From NCBI GenBank assembly GCA_037890055.1, contig JBBKBD010000028.1: 13,881 nt of DNA, one strand, 5' to 3'. Source of the DNA: Mediannikoviicoccus sp037890055. GTDB taxonomy: Bacteria > Bacillota > Clostridia > Tissierellales > Peptoniphilaceae. This document shows, one piece after another, positions 1 to 6,786 of the stretch (its first letter is position 1; every line of letters begins with the position of its first letter). The translations under genes were made by a program, and so were the position numbers. The notes under the pieces were generated by a model that was given only the letters and a program-made list of their open reading frames with translations, was not told the DNA's origin and made no database searches.

Positions 1-29
1 GGTAGTAGGATAATCCTACTACCTTTTTT
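1..29. terminator. Bidirectional terminator hairpin at the left edge
   Basis: A perfect 10-bp inverted repeat GGTAGTAGGA/TCCTACTACC with loop TAA is followed by six T on the plus strand. It would terminate a plus-strand gene lying left of the window. It also lies just beyond the stop codon of the minus-strand YitT gene, so it probably serves both; the T-run for the minus direction would fall outside the window. Confidence 0.85.
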
Positions 30-31
30 AT

Positions 32-928
32 TTATAATTCTGAAGTATTAAAGCCCTTGCCCCTTACTTCATATGCATCGGTAACTGCCATAAATGCATT
101 ACCATCTGCATGGGCAACTATCTCTTTTACTTGAGCAAGCTGTCTTCTTCCTACAACGGTGTAAATTACCTTGTAATTGGTGTGCTTGTAGCCACCGGAT
201 CCGTCAAGGAAAGTAACCCCTCTATTAACTTTTTGTATAATCTGTCTTTTTATTTCTTCATATTGGGATGAAATAATCATAACTTGTTTTCTTTCGCCAA
301 GGCCCATCTGAATTCTATCAAGCAAATTGTATCCAACAGCCATGGATATGACTGTATAAAGTCCTCTGTCCAACGAAAATGCAATACATCCCATGGACAC
401 TATGACCATGTTCATGGCAAATAGTGCATTTCCAATATTTACATTAAAACGTTGTTTAAATATGGCAGCAACTATGTCAAGCCCACCTTGGGAGCTTCCA
501 TTTTTAAATAGCAGTCCCATTCCAATACCATTTATGGCACCACCGATTACAGCCACTAAAAAACTGTCGTCTAATAAAAAAGGATTGTTGAACTTGTCAA
601 AGAATAGAAGTGCACCGGATAAAACAAATGCTGATATCATGGCATAGGTGGTGAACTTTTTGTTTATTAAAAAGTATCCCAACACTACAAGCGGAACATT
701 TAACACAAACACCGTAACACCTGTAGGTATGTCATATAAAAATTTTAGTAAAAGACCTATACCCCCTACTCCTCCACTCAAAAAACCTTTTTGTTGGAAA
801 AAGTACGTCATTGCAAACGCACAAATAAAATCTCCTATGATAGTTGCAGTTATGGTTCTTAAAAATTCTCTTTTGCTTCCAAAAAACTTAGCAACATTTT
901 TATTCAACTGATTAGAATTGTTCTCCAT
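32..928 (-). CDS. YitT family membrane protein with C-terminal DUF2179 domain
   Basis: This 298-residue protein belongs to the YitT/DUF161 family of integral membrane proteins, whose transport substrate is not settled. Five or six hydrophobic segments cover about residues 25-195. They include the glycine-rich stretch SGGVGGIG (about 51-58) and the family motif GSSQGGLDI (about 143-151). Residues about 215-290 form the soluble DUF2179 domain, ending in the typical AYEVRGKGF signature. The length matches full-size family members. The start is the ATG that begins MENNSNQ. The strong AAGGAGGT site (945-952) is 16 nt away, which is long, but no better in-frame start lies closer. The gene is monocistronic in this view and divergent from dinB. 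A second, shorter YitT paralogue lies at 2279-2944. The family assignment is secure; the function is unknown. Confidence 0.93.
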   Translation of the reverse strand: MENNSNQLNKNVAKFFGSKREFLRTITATIIGDFICAFAMTYFFQQKGFLSGGVGGIGLLLKFLYDIPTGVTVFVLNVPLVVLGYFLINKKFTTYAMISAFVLSGALLFFDKFNNPFLLDDSFLVAVIGGAINGIGMGLLFKNGSSQGGLDIVAAIFKQRFNVNIGNALFAMNMVIVSMGCIAFSLDRGLYTVISMAVGYNLLDRIQMGLGERKQVMIISSQYEEIKRQIIQKVNRGVTFLDGSGGYKHTNYKVIYTVVGRRQLAQVKEIVAHADGNAFMAVTDAYEVRGKGFNTSEL

Positions 929-968
929 TTGGATTCGTGATGTAACCTCCTTAGCATCTCATAGATAT

Positions 969-997
969 ATAATAACTTATTTAATGAAATTTTTAAA
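969..997 (-). promoter_or_regulatory. Putative sigma-A promoter for the first YitT gene
   Basis: On the minus strand, TTTAAA (992-997) and TATTAT (969-974) are separated by 17 nt, with the predicted start near 962, upstream of the AAGGAGGT site. Both boxes are imperfect and the region is very AT-rich. Confidence 0.4.
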
Positions 998-1023
998 GAT
1001 TTAGACAAAGTTTATTCACAAAG

Positions 1024-1051
1024 TTAAATAATATTTTTTCAATGATATAAT
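1024..1051 (+). promoter_or_regulatory. Putative dinB promoter
   Basis: A consensus -10 box TATAAT lies at 1046-1051, with a weak -35 TTAAAT (1024-1029) at 16-nt spacing. Transcription would start near 1058, only about 9 nt before the dinB ATG, so the transcript would have almost no leader. The GGTGAT at 1058-1063 is then the only possible Shine-Dalgarno sequence. No obvious LexA-type box is visible. Confidence 0.45.
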
Positions 1052-1066
1052 GATATTGGTGATTTC

Positions 1067-2149
1067 ATGAGAGATGATTTAAATTTTTTACATATGGACC
1101 TGGATGCATTCTTTGCTTCCGTTGAAGAACTGGACAATCCAAAACTAAAGGGTCACCCCATGGTGGTTGGTGGAAAAAGTGGAAGAGGAATAATAACCAC
1201 AGCAAATTATGAGGCGAGAAAATATGGCCTCCATTCTGCCATGCCTATCTTTATGGCAAAAGAACTTTGCCCTCATGTGATTATCGTTCCAACAAATCAT
1301 CAAAAGTACAGAAAGAAGAGCGACGAAGTCTTTAAAGTCATTGAGAAGTATTCGAGTACAATCGAAAAGATGTCCATTGATGAAGCTTGTCTCGACATAA
1401 GCCACATCGATGAAGATCCAGTTAAACTTGCAAGGCATATTCAAAGGGATGTTTATAAAGAAACGGGCCTCACTCTTTCAATTGGAATAAGCTACAACAA
1501 GTCCCTGGCAAAACTTGCGTCGGACTGGAATAAACCAGAAGGCGTCTTTGTAATAAGAAAAAATATGGTTCCAAGGATACTGGAAGACCTGCCCATTGAA
1601 AAAATTGCGGGAATTGGTGAAAAGACAAAGGAGAAACTAAACGCCTTTGGAGTTTATATGGTTAGTGAACTGTTACAGCTGTCCCTTCCCTTTTTAAAGA
1701 AAAACTTTGGCAAGCAGGGAGAAGTAATCTACAACAGAATTCGTGGTGTGGACGAAAGAGCCGTTGAAACCACTAGGGTGAGGAAGTCACTGGGAATAGA
1801 AAGAACTTTTCCAAGGGACATAGACCGGGCGTCAGAGCTTGTAAAGCTATTAAAAAATTTTTCTGAGGAATTGTCTTTTGACTTGAAGAAGAGAAATATT
1901 CTAGCCCACACCATCACTTTGAAAATAAAGTTTAATAATTTTGAGACCATAACAAGGTCCATGACTTTAGATAATCCCACAAATGAATTTAAAGAAATCT
2001 ATTTGAAGGGCTACTACCTTTTAAGAACGGTGGACATACAAAGGCCAATTCGCCTACTAGGACTAACTGCATCAAATCTTACTGATGATGATATAGTTCA
2101 GATTAGTCTTTGGGATTTAAATGACTTAAATTCTACATCTGCTAATTAG
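1067..2149 (+). CDS. dinB: DNA polymerase IV (Y-family translesion polymerase)
   Basis: This 360-residue Y-family polymerase bypasses damaged template bases at stalled forks. The N-terminal catalytic motif HMDLDAFFASVE supplies Asp11 and the steric-gate phenylalanine (F16). The second motif MSIDEACLD supplies Asp105-Glu106, matching Asp103-Glu104 of E. coli DinB. The helix-hairpin-helix thumb follows (IAGIGEKTKEKL), then a little-finger domain over the last 120 residues. QISLW (345-349) near the C terminus resembles the QxxLF beta-clamp-binding peptide. Length is normal for the family. The residue after SIDEA is Cys108, where tyrosine or another aromatic is usual. The start is fixed by the usual short lead before the first catalytic motif. 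The gene stands alone between two YitT genes. Assignment is very secure. Confidence 0.97.
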   Translation: MRDDLNFLHMDLDAFFASVEELDNPKLKGHPMVVGGKSGRGIITTANYEARKYGLHSAMPIFMAKELCPHVIIVPTNHQKYRKKSDEVFKVIEKYSSTIEKMSIDEACLDISHIDEDPVKLARHIQRDVYKETGLTLSIGISYNKSLAKLASDWNKPEGVFVIRKNMVPRILEDLPIEKIAGIGEKTKEKLNAFGVYMVSELLQLSLPFLKKNFGKQGEVIYNRIRGVDERAVETTRVRKSLGIERTFPRDIDRASELVKLLKNFSEELSFDLKKRNILAHTITLKIKFNNFETITRSMTLDNPTNEFKEIYLKGYYLLRTVDIQRPIRLLGLTASNLTDDDIVQISLWDLNDLNSTSAN

Positions 2150-2216
2150 AGAAAAAAATAATACATTTAAATAGCAATTCACTATTGTGTGCTAAATTAA
2201 CGAAGTTTTTATAATA

Positions 2217-2245
2217 TTCACATTTTTTGTCAAATATGATACAAT
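2217..2245 (+). promoter_or_regulatory. Putative promoter of the second YitT gene
   Basis: TTCACA (2217-2222, five of six consensus bases) and TACAAT (2240-2245, five of six) are separated by exactly 17 nt. They lie 34 nt upstream of the ATG at 2279. The rest of the 2150-2278 gap shows no clear terminator for dinB. Confidence 0.6.
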
Positions 2246-2278
2246 GTTTTCTAGAATATTTCGCATGAGAGGTATGTC

Positions 2279-2944
2279 ATGAAATTCAGAAAGAAAAATG
2301 ACTTTAAACACTTAATTAAAAACTTCATACTAATGTCGCTGGGAACTTTACTTTTTGCCATGAGCGTAAATTTATTTTATGTTCCATTTAATCTAGTATC
2401 TGGTGGAGTGACTGGAGTTGCAGTTATATTAAAACATTTTTTTGGTTTTACTGCTGAATCGACAATCTTTTGGTCCACCTTTCCACTAATGGCAATTAGC
2501 CTAATACTACTTGGAAAAAAATATACAATAAACACAATCTATTGTTCATTTTTACTTCCAGCGTTGGTTAAGGCAACAAATTCCATGTCTCCATTTTCAG
2601 GATCAAAACTAATGGCGGCAGTACTTGGTGGTATAATGGCAGGCCTTGGACTTGGCTTTGTGTTTAGAGCAGGAAGCTCCACAGGAGGAACTGCCATACT
2701 GGAGCAGTCACTTACAAACTACACGAAAATCCCACTAAATATATCTGTTCTACTAATTGATGGAACGATTATACTAGCAGGTTTTTTCACATTTGATTTA
2801 ATGACAGGAATATATTCACTAATCTCATTATTATTTATGCAGGGCTTTGTAGGACTTACTCAAAAGTCAGTTAAACAAGAGTACAAAGTTCAACATAAAA
2901 AAGAAAAAGAAAAAGAAAAAGAAATGAAAGAGGGCTTCGTATAA
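2279..2944 (+). CDS. Short YitT-family membrane protein lacking DUF2179
   Basis: This 221-residue YitT-family protein is a paralogue of the gene at 32-928. It keeps the membrane part: hydrophobic segments from about residue 13 to 195, the SGGVTGVA motif (about 41-48) and the GSSTGGTAILEQ motif (about 134-145) that matches GSSQGGLDI in the paralogue. It has no DUF2179 domain. After the last membrane segment (about 195) it ends in a short highly charged tail of lysine-glutamate pairs. That tail is encoded by a near-perfect AAAAAG hexanucleotide tract (about 2897-2925). Slippage there would add or remove residue pairs without a frameshift. The start ATG follows GAGAGG (2267-2272) by 6 nt. Its own promoter and terminator make it monocistronic. 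The function is unknown. Confidence 0.9.
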   Translation: MKFRKKNDFKHLIKNFILMSLGTLLFAMSVNLFYVPFNLVSGGVTGVAVILKHFFGFTAESTIFWSTFPLMAISLILLGKKYTINTIYCSFLLPALVKATNSMSPFSGSKLMAAVLGGIMAGLGLGFVFRAGSSTGGTAILEQSLTNYTKIPLNISVLLIDGTIILAGFFTFDLMTGIYSLISLLFMQGFVGLTQKSVKQEYKVQHKKEKEKEKEMKEGFV

Positions 2945-2970
2945 AATAGAAGACTTTCAAAAAAATAGTC

Positions 2971-2997
2971 AAACCGTTACTAGCTAACGGTTTTTTT
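2971..2997 (+). terminator. Rho-independent terminator after the second YitT gene
   Basis: A perfect 9-bp inverted repeat AAACCGTTA/TAACGGTTT (2971-2979 and 2985-2993) with loop CTAGC runs directly into a T-tract ending at 2997. Confidence 0.9.
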
Positions 2998-3028
2998 ATA
3001 TCTAAATGTATTCCAATATTTTGTAGGG

Positions 3029-3034
3029 TATAAT
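3029..3034 (+). promoter_or_regulatory. -10 box for the M42 peptidase gene
   Basis: A perfect TATAAT lies 25 nt upstream of the ATG at 3060 and just ahead of an AGGAGGG ribosome binding site (3049-3055). No good -35 box is visible at 16-18 nt upstream, so the promoter is only half supported. Confidence 0.45.
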
Positions 3035-3059
3035 ATACTTGATAATATAGGAGGGAAAT

Positions 3060-4091
3060 ATGAAAAAAATTAAAGACATTGAATTTTTAGAAGAAATCTT
3101 AAATACCCCATCACCAAGTGGCGATACAAAAGCAGTTATGGAAATTGTGAGAAAAAAATTTGAAGGCTTGGGCCTTGAAATCAACTTTTCAAACAAAGGC
3201 GCAATGATTGTAACACTAAGGGGAGAAAGTGATGAAAAACAAGCTACCTTTGCAGCCCATGTGGACACTTTAGGTCTAATGGTTAAAGAGATTAAGGACA
3301 ATGGTAGACTTAAAACAACTTTAATCGGCGGTTACGGTTACCCTGCAGTAGAAGGCGAATACGTTACAATTTCAACTATAGACGGCAAGAAATACACAGG
3401 AACCTGTCTACACGAACATGCTTCCTGCCACGTTTATAGAGATAGCGCAACAGCTGAGAGAAATAAAGATACAATGGAAATAAGAATTGACGAAGTTACA
3501 AGCTCCCGTGAAGAAACCGAAGATTTAGGAATAAACGTTGGAGACTTTATTTACCTTGATTCAAGAACTGAAATTACAGAGTCAGGCTTCGTTAAGTCAA
3601 GACACTTAGACGACAAGGCATGTGTGTTTGTACTTTATAAAGTTGCACAGCACCTAGTAGAAAATAAAATAAAACCAAAACACACAATGAACTTCTTTAT
3701 CTCAAATTACGAAGAGATAGGTCATGGAGCTTGTGCAGGACTACCAAAGGAAACAGACGAATTTATAGTTGTGGACATGGCAGCACCAGGAATTGGACAA
3801 ACCTCTTCAGAACTTGCATGTACGGTATGCCCTAAGGACTCAAGTGGTCCATACGATTTGGAACTTAAAAATAGACTTGTAAAACTTGCAAGGGACAACA
3901 ATATCGAATACAGAATCGACATATATCCATACTATGGATCAGATGGATCAGCGGCTCTTAGATCAGGAGAAGACGTTAGGGTTGCCCTTATTGGTCCAGG
4001 AGTTGACGCTTCACACGCCATGGAAAGAACCCACATGGAAGGTATTCAAGCAACAATTGACCTTTGTTTAAAATACATTGAAACAAAATAA
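3060..4091 (+). CDS. M42-family metallo-aminopeptidase
   Basis: This 343-residue cytoplasmic metallopeptidase belongs to family M42 (glutamyl aminopeptidase/FrvX/YsdC type). The family trims N-terminal residues from peptides with a two-metal centre, usually as a dodecamer. Expected ligands are visible: His67 and Asp69 in AAHVDTLG, bridging Asp184 in RHLDDKACV, Glu218-Glu219 in SNYEEIGHG (catalytic base and ligand), Asp239 in VVDMAAPG and His319 in ASHAMERTH. The lid-type insertion around residues 78-165 is in the usual place and length is normal. The start is secured by AGGAGGG 4 nt upstream. The gene has its own terminator and no operon partner. Specificity among M42 members cannot be read from the sequence, and cysteines in the lid (Cys116, Cys123) are unremarkable. 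Confidence 0.93.
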   Translation: MKKIKDIEFLEEILNTPSPSGDTKAVMEIVRKKFEGLGLEINFSNKGAMIVTLRGESDEKQATFAAHVDTLGLMVKEIKDNGRLKTTLIGGYGYPAVEGEYVTISTIDGKKYTGTCLHEHASCHVYRDSATAERNKDTMEIRIDEVTSSREETEDLGINVGDFIYLDSRTEITESGFVKSRHLDDKACVFVLYKVAQHLVENKIKPKHTMNFFISNYEEIGHGACAGLPKETDEFIVVDMAAPGIGQTSSELACTVCPKDSSGPYDLELKNRLVKLARDNNIEYRIDIYPYYGSDGSAALRSGEDVRVALIGPGVDASHAMERTHMEGIQATIDLCLKYIETK

Positions 4092-4097
4092 AAATTT

Positions 4098-4124
4098 ACA
4101 CTCATCATCTGGTGAGTGTTTTTT
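4098..4124 (+). terminator. Rho-independent terminator after the M42 peptidase gene
   Basis: The stem pairs 4098-4106 with 4111-4119 (ACACTCATC/GGTGAGTGT, one G-U pair) around a 4-nt loop. It leads into six T ending at 4124, 7 nt after the stop codon. Confidence 0.9.
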
Positions 4125-4147
4125 ATGCAAATTTTACGAGAAAAGGT

Positions 4148-4175
4148 TTGCAAAAACAAAAATATGTGCTATTAT
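4148..4175 (+). promoter_or_regulatory. Putative promoter of a small transcript
   Basis: TTGCAA (4148-4153, four of six) and TATTAT (4170-4175, five of six) are separated by 16 nt in the gap between the peptidase terminator and the convergent hemerythrin gene. No protein gene lies downstream on this strand, so the promoter appears to serve the short element ending at 4241. Confidence 0.45.
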
Positions 4176-4181
4176 ATATAT

Positions 4182-4241
4182 AAGATAATTTTATTTGCCT
4201 CCAACAAAAAGATGCCTTTGAAATAAAATAGCATCTTTTTT
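4182..4241 (+). ncRNA. Candidate small RNA of about 60 nt
   Basis: Between the promoter-like boxes above and a terminator-like hairpin there is no ORF longer than a few codons. The hairpin pairs AAAAAGATGC (4206-4215) with GCATCTTTTT (4231-4240) around a 15-nt loop, ending in a T-run. The predicted transcript starts with about 24 nt of mostly unpaired AT-rich sequence containing CCTCC (4198-4202), complementary to a Shine-Dalgarno GGAGG. Short single-stranded C-rich motifs of this kind are used by several Firmicute small RNAs to mask ribosome binding sites. The hemerythrin gene has a separate, better terminator, so this hairpin is not needed for it. This is inferred from sequence only. Confidence 0.35.
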
Positions 4242-4247
4242 ATTTAT

Positions 4248-4275
4248 AAAAAAGGACCAAGGTAATCCTCGGCCC
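4248..4275 (-). terminator. Terminator of the hemerythrin gene
   Basis: Read on the minus strand, GGGCCGAGG pairs with CCTTGGTCC (4267-4275 with 4254-4262, two G-U pairs) around loop ATTA, followed by six T (4253-4248). It begins 2 nt after the hemerythrin stop codon. Confidence 0.88.
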
Positions 4276-4277
4276 AA

Positions 4278-4820
4278 TTATTCAAATATTATTTTTAAAA
4301 GTTCTTCCTTTCTTTCGAAAGTTTTTTCTTCTTCACTAAGTCTTTCTTTAGTTTCCGATTCAATAAGTTCCTTTGTTCCACATGCTAAATTATTTTCTCC
4401 AAATGGATATACTACAGAATTTTCCTTTTCAATATGCATTCTTAAAATATTTACATAGGCCATGGTGTACGAAATAATCTGTAACCTATCATGCACGTCT
4501 CCATTTGTTTTATATTCATTTAAATGCTTTTCAAGTTCTGTAATATAATGTCTGCCCAGTTGATGTTCCACAAGCATGCCATGTTGAATAAGCTTTTGTG
4601 CAGCCGGACCAAGCTCCTCCATCATATACTTAAAGAGGATATCCTCTTCCTTTTTATGGTGAACCTTGTCCGCAAAGTCCCTTATAAACTCAATGGAAGC
4701 TTCAAAAAACTCATAGTCAATAGAAGAACCTTCCAGTATTTTTATACACTCTTCTTCAAGCCTGTTAAGAAGTTTTGAAATTTCTTCATGCTCCTTTACA
4801 AGCACATCTATACTTTTCAT
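4278..4820 (-). CDS. Hemerythrin HHE domain protein (RIC-like di-iron protein)
   Basis: This is a cytoplasmic four-helix-bundle protein expected to carry a di-iron site. Using the start chosen here (MKSIDVLVKEHEEI, 180 residues), likely ligands are His11, His54 or His55, Glu58 or Glu59, His86 (VEHQLGRHY), His129 and Glu133 (MHIEKENSVVYP). This is the HHE pattern of RIC/YtfE/ScdA, which repairs nitrosative and oxidative damage to iron-sulfur clusters. An in-frame ATG at 4841 would add seven residues and overlap the previous gene by 20 nt. I prefer 4820 because the protein then begins as the family usually does and the ATG follows the upstream stop by 1 nt, implying translational coupling. Neither start has a convincing ribosome binding site of its own. 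The gene is an operon with the DUF1858 gene, and together they resemble a RIC protein split in two. Confidence 0.88.
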   Translation of the reverse strand: MKSIDVLVKEHEEISKLLNRLEEECIKILEGSSIDYEFFEASIEFIRDFADKVHHKKEEDILFKYMMEELGPAAQKLIQHGMLVEHQLGRHYITELEKHLNEYKTNGDVHDRLQIISYTMAYVNILRMHIEKENSVVYPFGENNLACGTKELIESETKERLSEEEKTFERKEELLKIIFE

Positions 4821-4821
4821 C

Positions 4822-5022
4822 TTACATTTTTGCCGCTTCATTTAAAGCGTTAACTAATGCATCAACGTCAACTCCGTGAACCATAGCTGCTTCAGCGATT
4901 GATTCAGATTGAGATGCTGGACATCCTAGGCAGTGCATACCAATTTCCATTAGAACCGGTGCCACTTGTGGATATTCTGCAACAAGTTGACCAATTAACA
5001 TATCTTTATCTATTTTGCTCAT
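4822..5022 (-). CDS. DUF1858 domain protein with CxxC (ScdA_N-like)
   Basis: This 66-residue protein consists entirely of a DUF1858 domain, related to the ScdA_N/DUF542 module at the N terminus of RIC repair proteins. It has a short helical lead (DKDMLIGQLVAEYPQVAPVL), the cysteine motif GMHCLGCPASQSES with Cys31 and Cys34, and a helical C terminus. Such proteins often sit beside hybrid cluster proteins and iron-sulfur enzymes, and the CxxC may bind or sense metal, a cluster or a thiol modification. The start is firm: GGAGG (5029-5033) lies 6 nt upstream. It is the first gene of a two-gene operon with the hemerythrin and lies 82 nt after hcp. The fold assignment is solid; the molecular role is inferred. 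Confidence 0.9.
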   Translation of the reverse strand: MSKIDKDMLIGQLVAEYPQVAPVLMEIGMHCLGCPASQSESIAEAAMVHGVDVDALVNALNEAAKM

Positions 5023-5053
5023 TTTTTTCCTCCTTTATTAATAATTCAACATT

Positions 5054-5082
5054 ATTATATCATTGTTTTTGAGATTTATAAA
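5054..5082 (-). promoter_or_regulatory. Putative promoter of the DUF1858-hemerythrin operon
   Basis: On the minus strand, TTTATA (5077-5082) and a perfect TATAAT (5054-5059) are 17 nt apart, in the gap after hcp. No clear terminator separates hcp from this unit, so read-through from hcp is also possible. The palindrome seen upstream of hcp is not repeated here. Confidence 0.5.
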
Positions 5083-5104
5083 CTTCTCCAACTTCCTACT
5101 TCTA

Positions 5105-6736
5105 TTAATTTACCCCAAGTAAGGCTAAATCATCTTCAACATTACTAATCGGTGCTAAATTAAACTTATCCACCAATACTTTTGTTACATTTTCTGATAA
5201 AAACGCCGGTAGTGTAGGTCCTAAATGTATATTTTTTACTCCCAGTGATAATAGCGCTAGAAGAACTATTACTGCCTTTTGCTCATACCATGCAATATTG
5301 TATACAATTGGAAGGTCGTTTATATCATCCAGACCAAATACCTCTTTTAGTCTTAGTGCAATAACCGCAAGGGAATATGAGTCGTTACATTGTCCTGCAT
5401 CAAGAACTCTTGGTATGCCCCCAATATCTCCAAGGTTTAGTTTATTGTATCTATACTTAGCACATCCTGCAGTAAGTATTACAGTGTCCTTTGGTAGGGC
5501 CTTTGCAAACTCTGTATAGTAGTTTCTTCCCTTTTGTCTACCATCACATCCTGCCATTACGACAAACTTCTTTATGGCGCCACTCTTAACAGCTTCAACA
5601 ACCTTGTCTTCAAGCTCCATAACTTGGTTATGGGCAAATCCACCAACTATTTCTCCCTTTTCTATTTCCTTTGGAGGTTCACATCTCTTCGCATGTTCTA
5701 TAATTTCGCTAAAGTCCTTTTTCTCTCCAATACTACCTTCAATGTGTTTACAGCCATTAAAACCTGCAGCTCCAGTTGTGTATATTCTATCTTTATATTC
5801 ATCAAGGGGTGGCACTATACAATTTGTTGTAAATAGCACTGGTCCATTAAAGGATTTGAACTCTTCCCTTTGATTCCACCATGATGAGCCGTAGTTTCCA
5901 ACAAAATGATCATATTTTTTAAACTTAGGATAGTAGTTAGCTGGTAACATTTCACTATGAGTATATACGTCAACACCTGTGCCTTCAGTTTGTTCCAAAA
6001 GCATTTCCATATCCTTTAAATCATGTCCTGATATAAGTATGGCTGGGTTATTTCTAACGCCGATATTTACCTTGCTTATCTCTGGATTCCCGTAACTTGA
6101 AGTGTTGGCTTCGTCTAATAGTGCCATGCCCTTAACTCCATATTCTCCAGTTTCGACAACGAGGTTAAATAATTCATCAATACTTTTTTCTTCTAAGGTT
6201 TCACTTAGCGCCCTTTGAATAAATGAATCTATCTCTTCATTTGTCTTTCCTAGAACTTCTGCGTGTACAGTATATGCACAAAGCCCCTTTAGCCCATAGA
6301 TTACTAGCTCTCTAAGTGATCTTTCATCTTCATCTTCTGTACTTAAAACTCCAACTTTTTTGGAAACTTCAGCCCAATTATCCCTGTTTAAATCTTCATA
6401 GTTTGAAGCTTCACTAAATACTTCTTTACTTAACTCACTTTTAAGAGTCTTTGTAGTCTTAATAGTCTTTTCAATTCTTTCATCAATTGCATCTTCATTA
6501 AAATTCGCATTTGTAATAGTTGTAAAAAGATTGTGAGTAACAAGGGAGTTAATCTCTTGAGATACCTTCTTACCTTCAGCCCTAAGAGCTGTAGTTACTT
6601 GAGAGAGTCCCTTAGTAAGCCATATAAGTAAGTCTTGCTTATTAGCTACTTCTGGCTTCTTTCCACATATTCCAGATTTTACACATCCTTCATTACAAAA
6701 AGTTTCTTGACATTGATAACAAAACATATTATTCAT
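5105..6736 (-). CDS. hcp: Hybrid cluster protein (hydroxylamine reductase)
   Basis: This 543-residue cytoplasmic iron-sulfur protein is known biochemically as a hydroxylamine reductase and nitric oxide reductase in nitrosative stress. All cluster ligands are present. The N-terminal [4Fe-4S] cluster is bound by Cys6, Cys9, Cys18 and Cys24, in the compact spacing of anaerobe-type Hcp. The hybrid Fe-S-O cluster is bound by His238 (SGHDL), Glu262 (HSEMLP), Cys306 (TNCIVPP), Cys397 (AGCDGR, the persulfide position), Cys425 (TAGCAKYRY), Cys450 (DAGQCND), Glu485 and Lys487 (WYEQKA). Length and spacing agree with the Desulfovibrio enzyme. The start follows GGAGG (6744-6748) by 7 nt; a second ATG three codons in is less well placed. 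The Crp/Fnr gene lies directly upstream on the same strand. No separate NADH oxidoreductase (hcr) is nearby, as is common in anaerobes. Confidence 0.98.
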   Translation of the reverse strand: MNNMFCYQCQETFCNEGCVKSGICGKKPEVANKQDLLIWLTKGLSQVTTALRAEGKKVSQEINSLVTHNLFTTITNANFNEDAIDERIEKTIKTTKTLKSELSKEVFSEASNYEDLNRDNWAEVSKKVGVLSTEDEDERSLRELVIYGLKGLCAYTVHAEVLGKTNEEIDSFIQRALSETLEEKSIDELFNLVVETGEYGVKGMALLDEANTSSYGNPEISKVNIGVRNNPAILISGHDLKDMEMLLEQTEGTGVDVYTHSEMLPANYYPKFKKYDHFVGNYGSSWWNQREEFKSFNGPVLFTTNCIVPPLDEYKDRIYTTGAAGFNGCKHIEGSIGEKKDFSEIIEHAKRCEPPKEIEKGEIVGGFAHNQVMELEDKVVEAVKSGAIKKFVVMAGCDGRQKGRNYYTEFAKALPKDTVILTAGCAKYRYNKLNLGDIGGIPRVLDAGQCNDSYSLAVIALRLKEVFGLDDINDLPIVYNIAWYEQKAVIVLLALLSLGVKNIHLGPTLPAFLSENVTKVLVDKFNLAPISNVEDDLALLGVN

Positions 6737-6753
6737 ATTCTCCCCTCCTGTTA

Positions 6754-6773
6754 AATTGATTTTATCAATTATA
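6754..6773 (-). promoter_or_regulatory. hcp -10 region and a second dyad in the leader
   Basis: Two -10 candidates precede hcp on the minus strand: TATAAT (6768-6773) and TAAAAT (6759-6764). They overlap a perfect inverted repeat AATTGAT-TTT-ATCAATT (6754-6770). This resembles the FNR half-sites TTGAT/ATCAA but with a 3-bp instead of a 4-bp centre, so it could be an operator or a short leader hairpin. Confidence 0.45.
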
Positions 6774-6786
6774 AGAAGGCAAGTTC

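Noticed and set aside
393..911. Two plus-strand open frames opposite the first YitT gene
   Set aside because: They mirror the codon pattern of a clear membrane-protein gene on the other strand, lack ribosome binding sites and show no recognisable family features.
2170..2205. Weak hairpin (TAGCA/TGCTA) after dinB as a terminator
   Set aside because: Only five pairs, a large loop and no following T-run.
4821..4841. Hemerythrin start at the upstream ATG, overlapping the DUF1858 gene
   Set aside because: It adds seven atypical residues (MKRQKCK) with no ribosome binding site. The ATG at 4818-4820 gives the usual family start and a 1-nt gap. It cannot be fully excluded.
5298..5873. Several plus-strand open frames opposite hcp
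   Set aside because: The minus strand encodes a complete Hcp with all cluster ligands, and the opposite frames have no initiation signals and no family resemblance.
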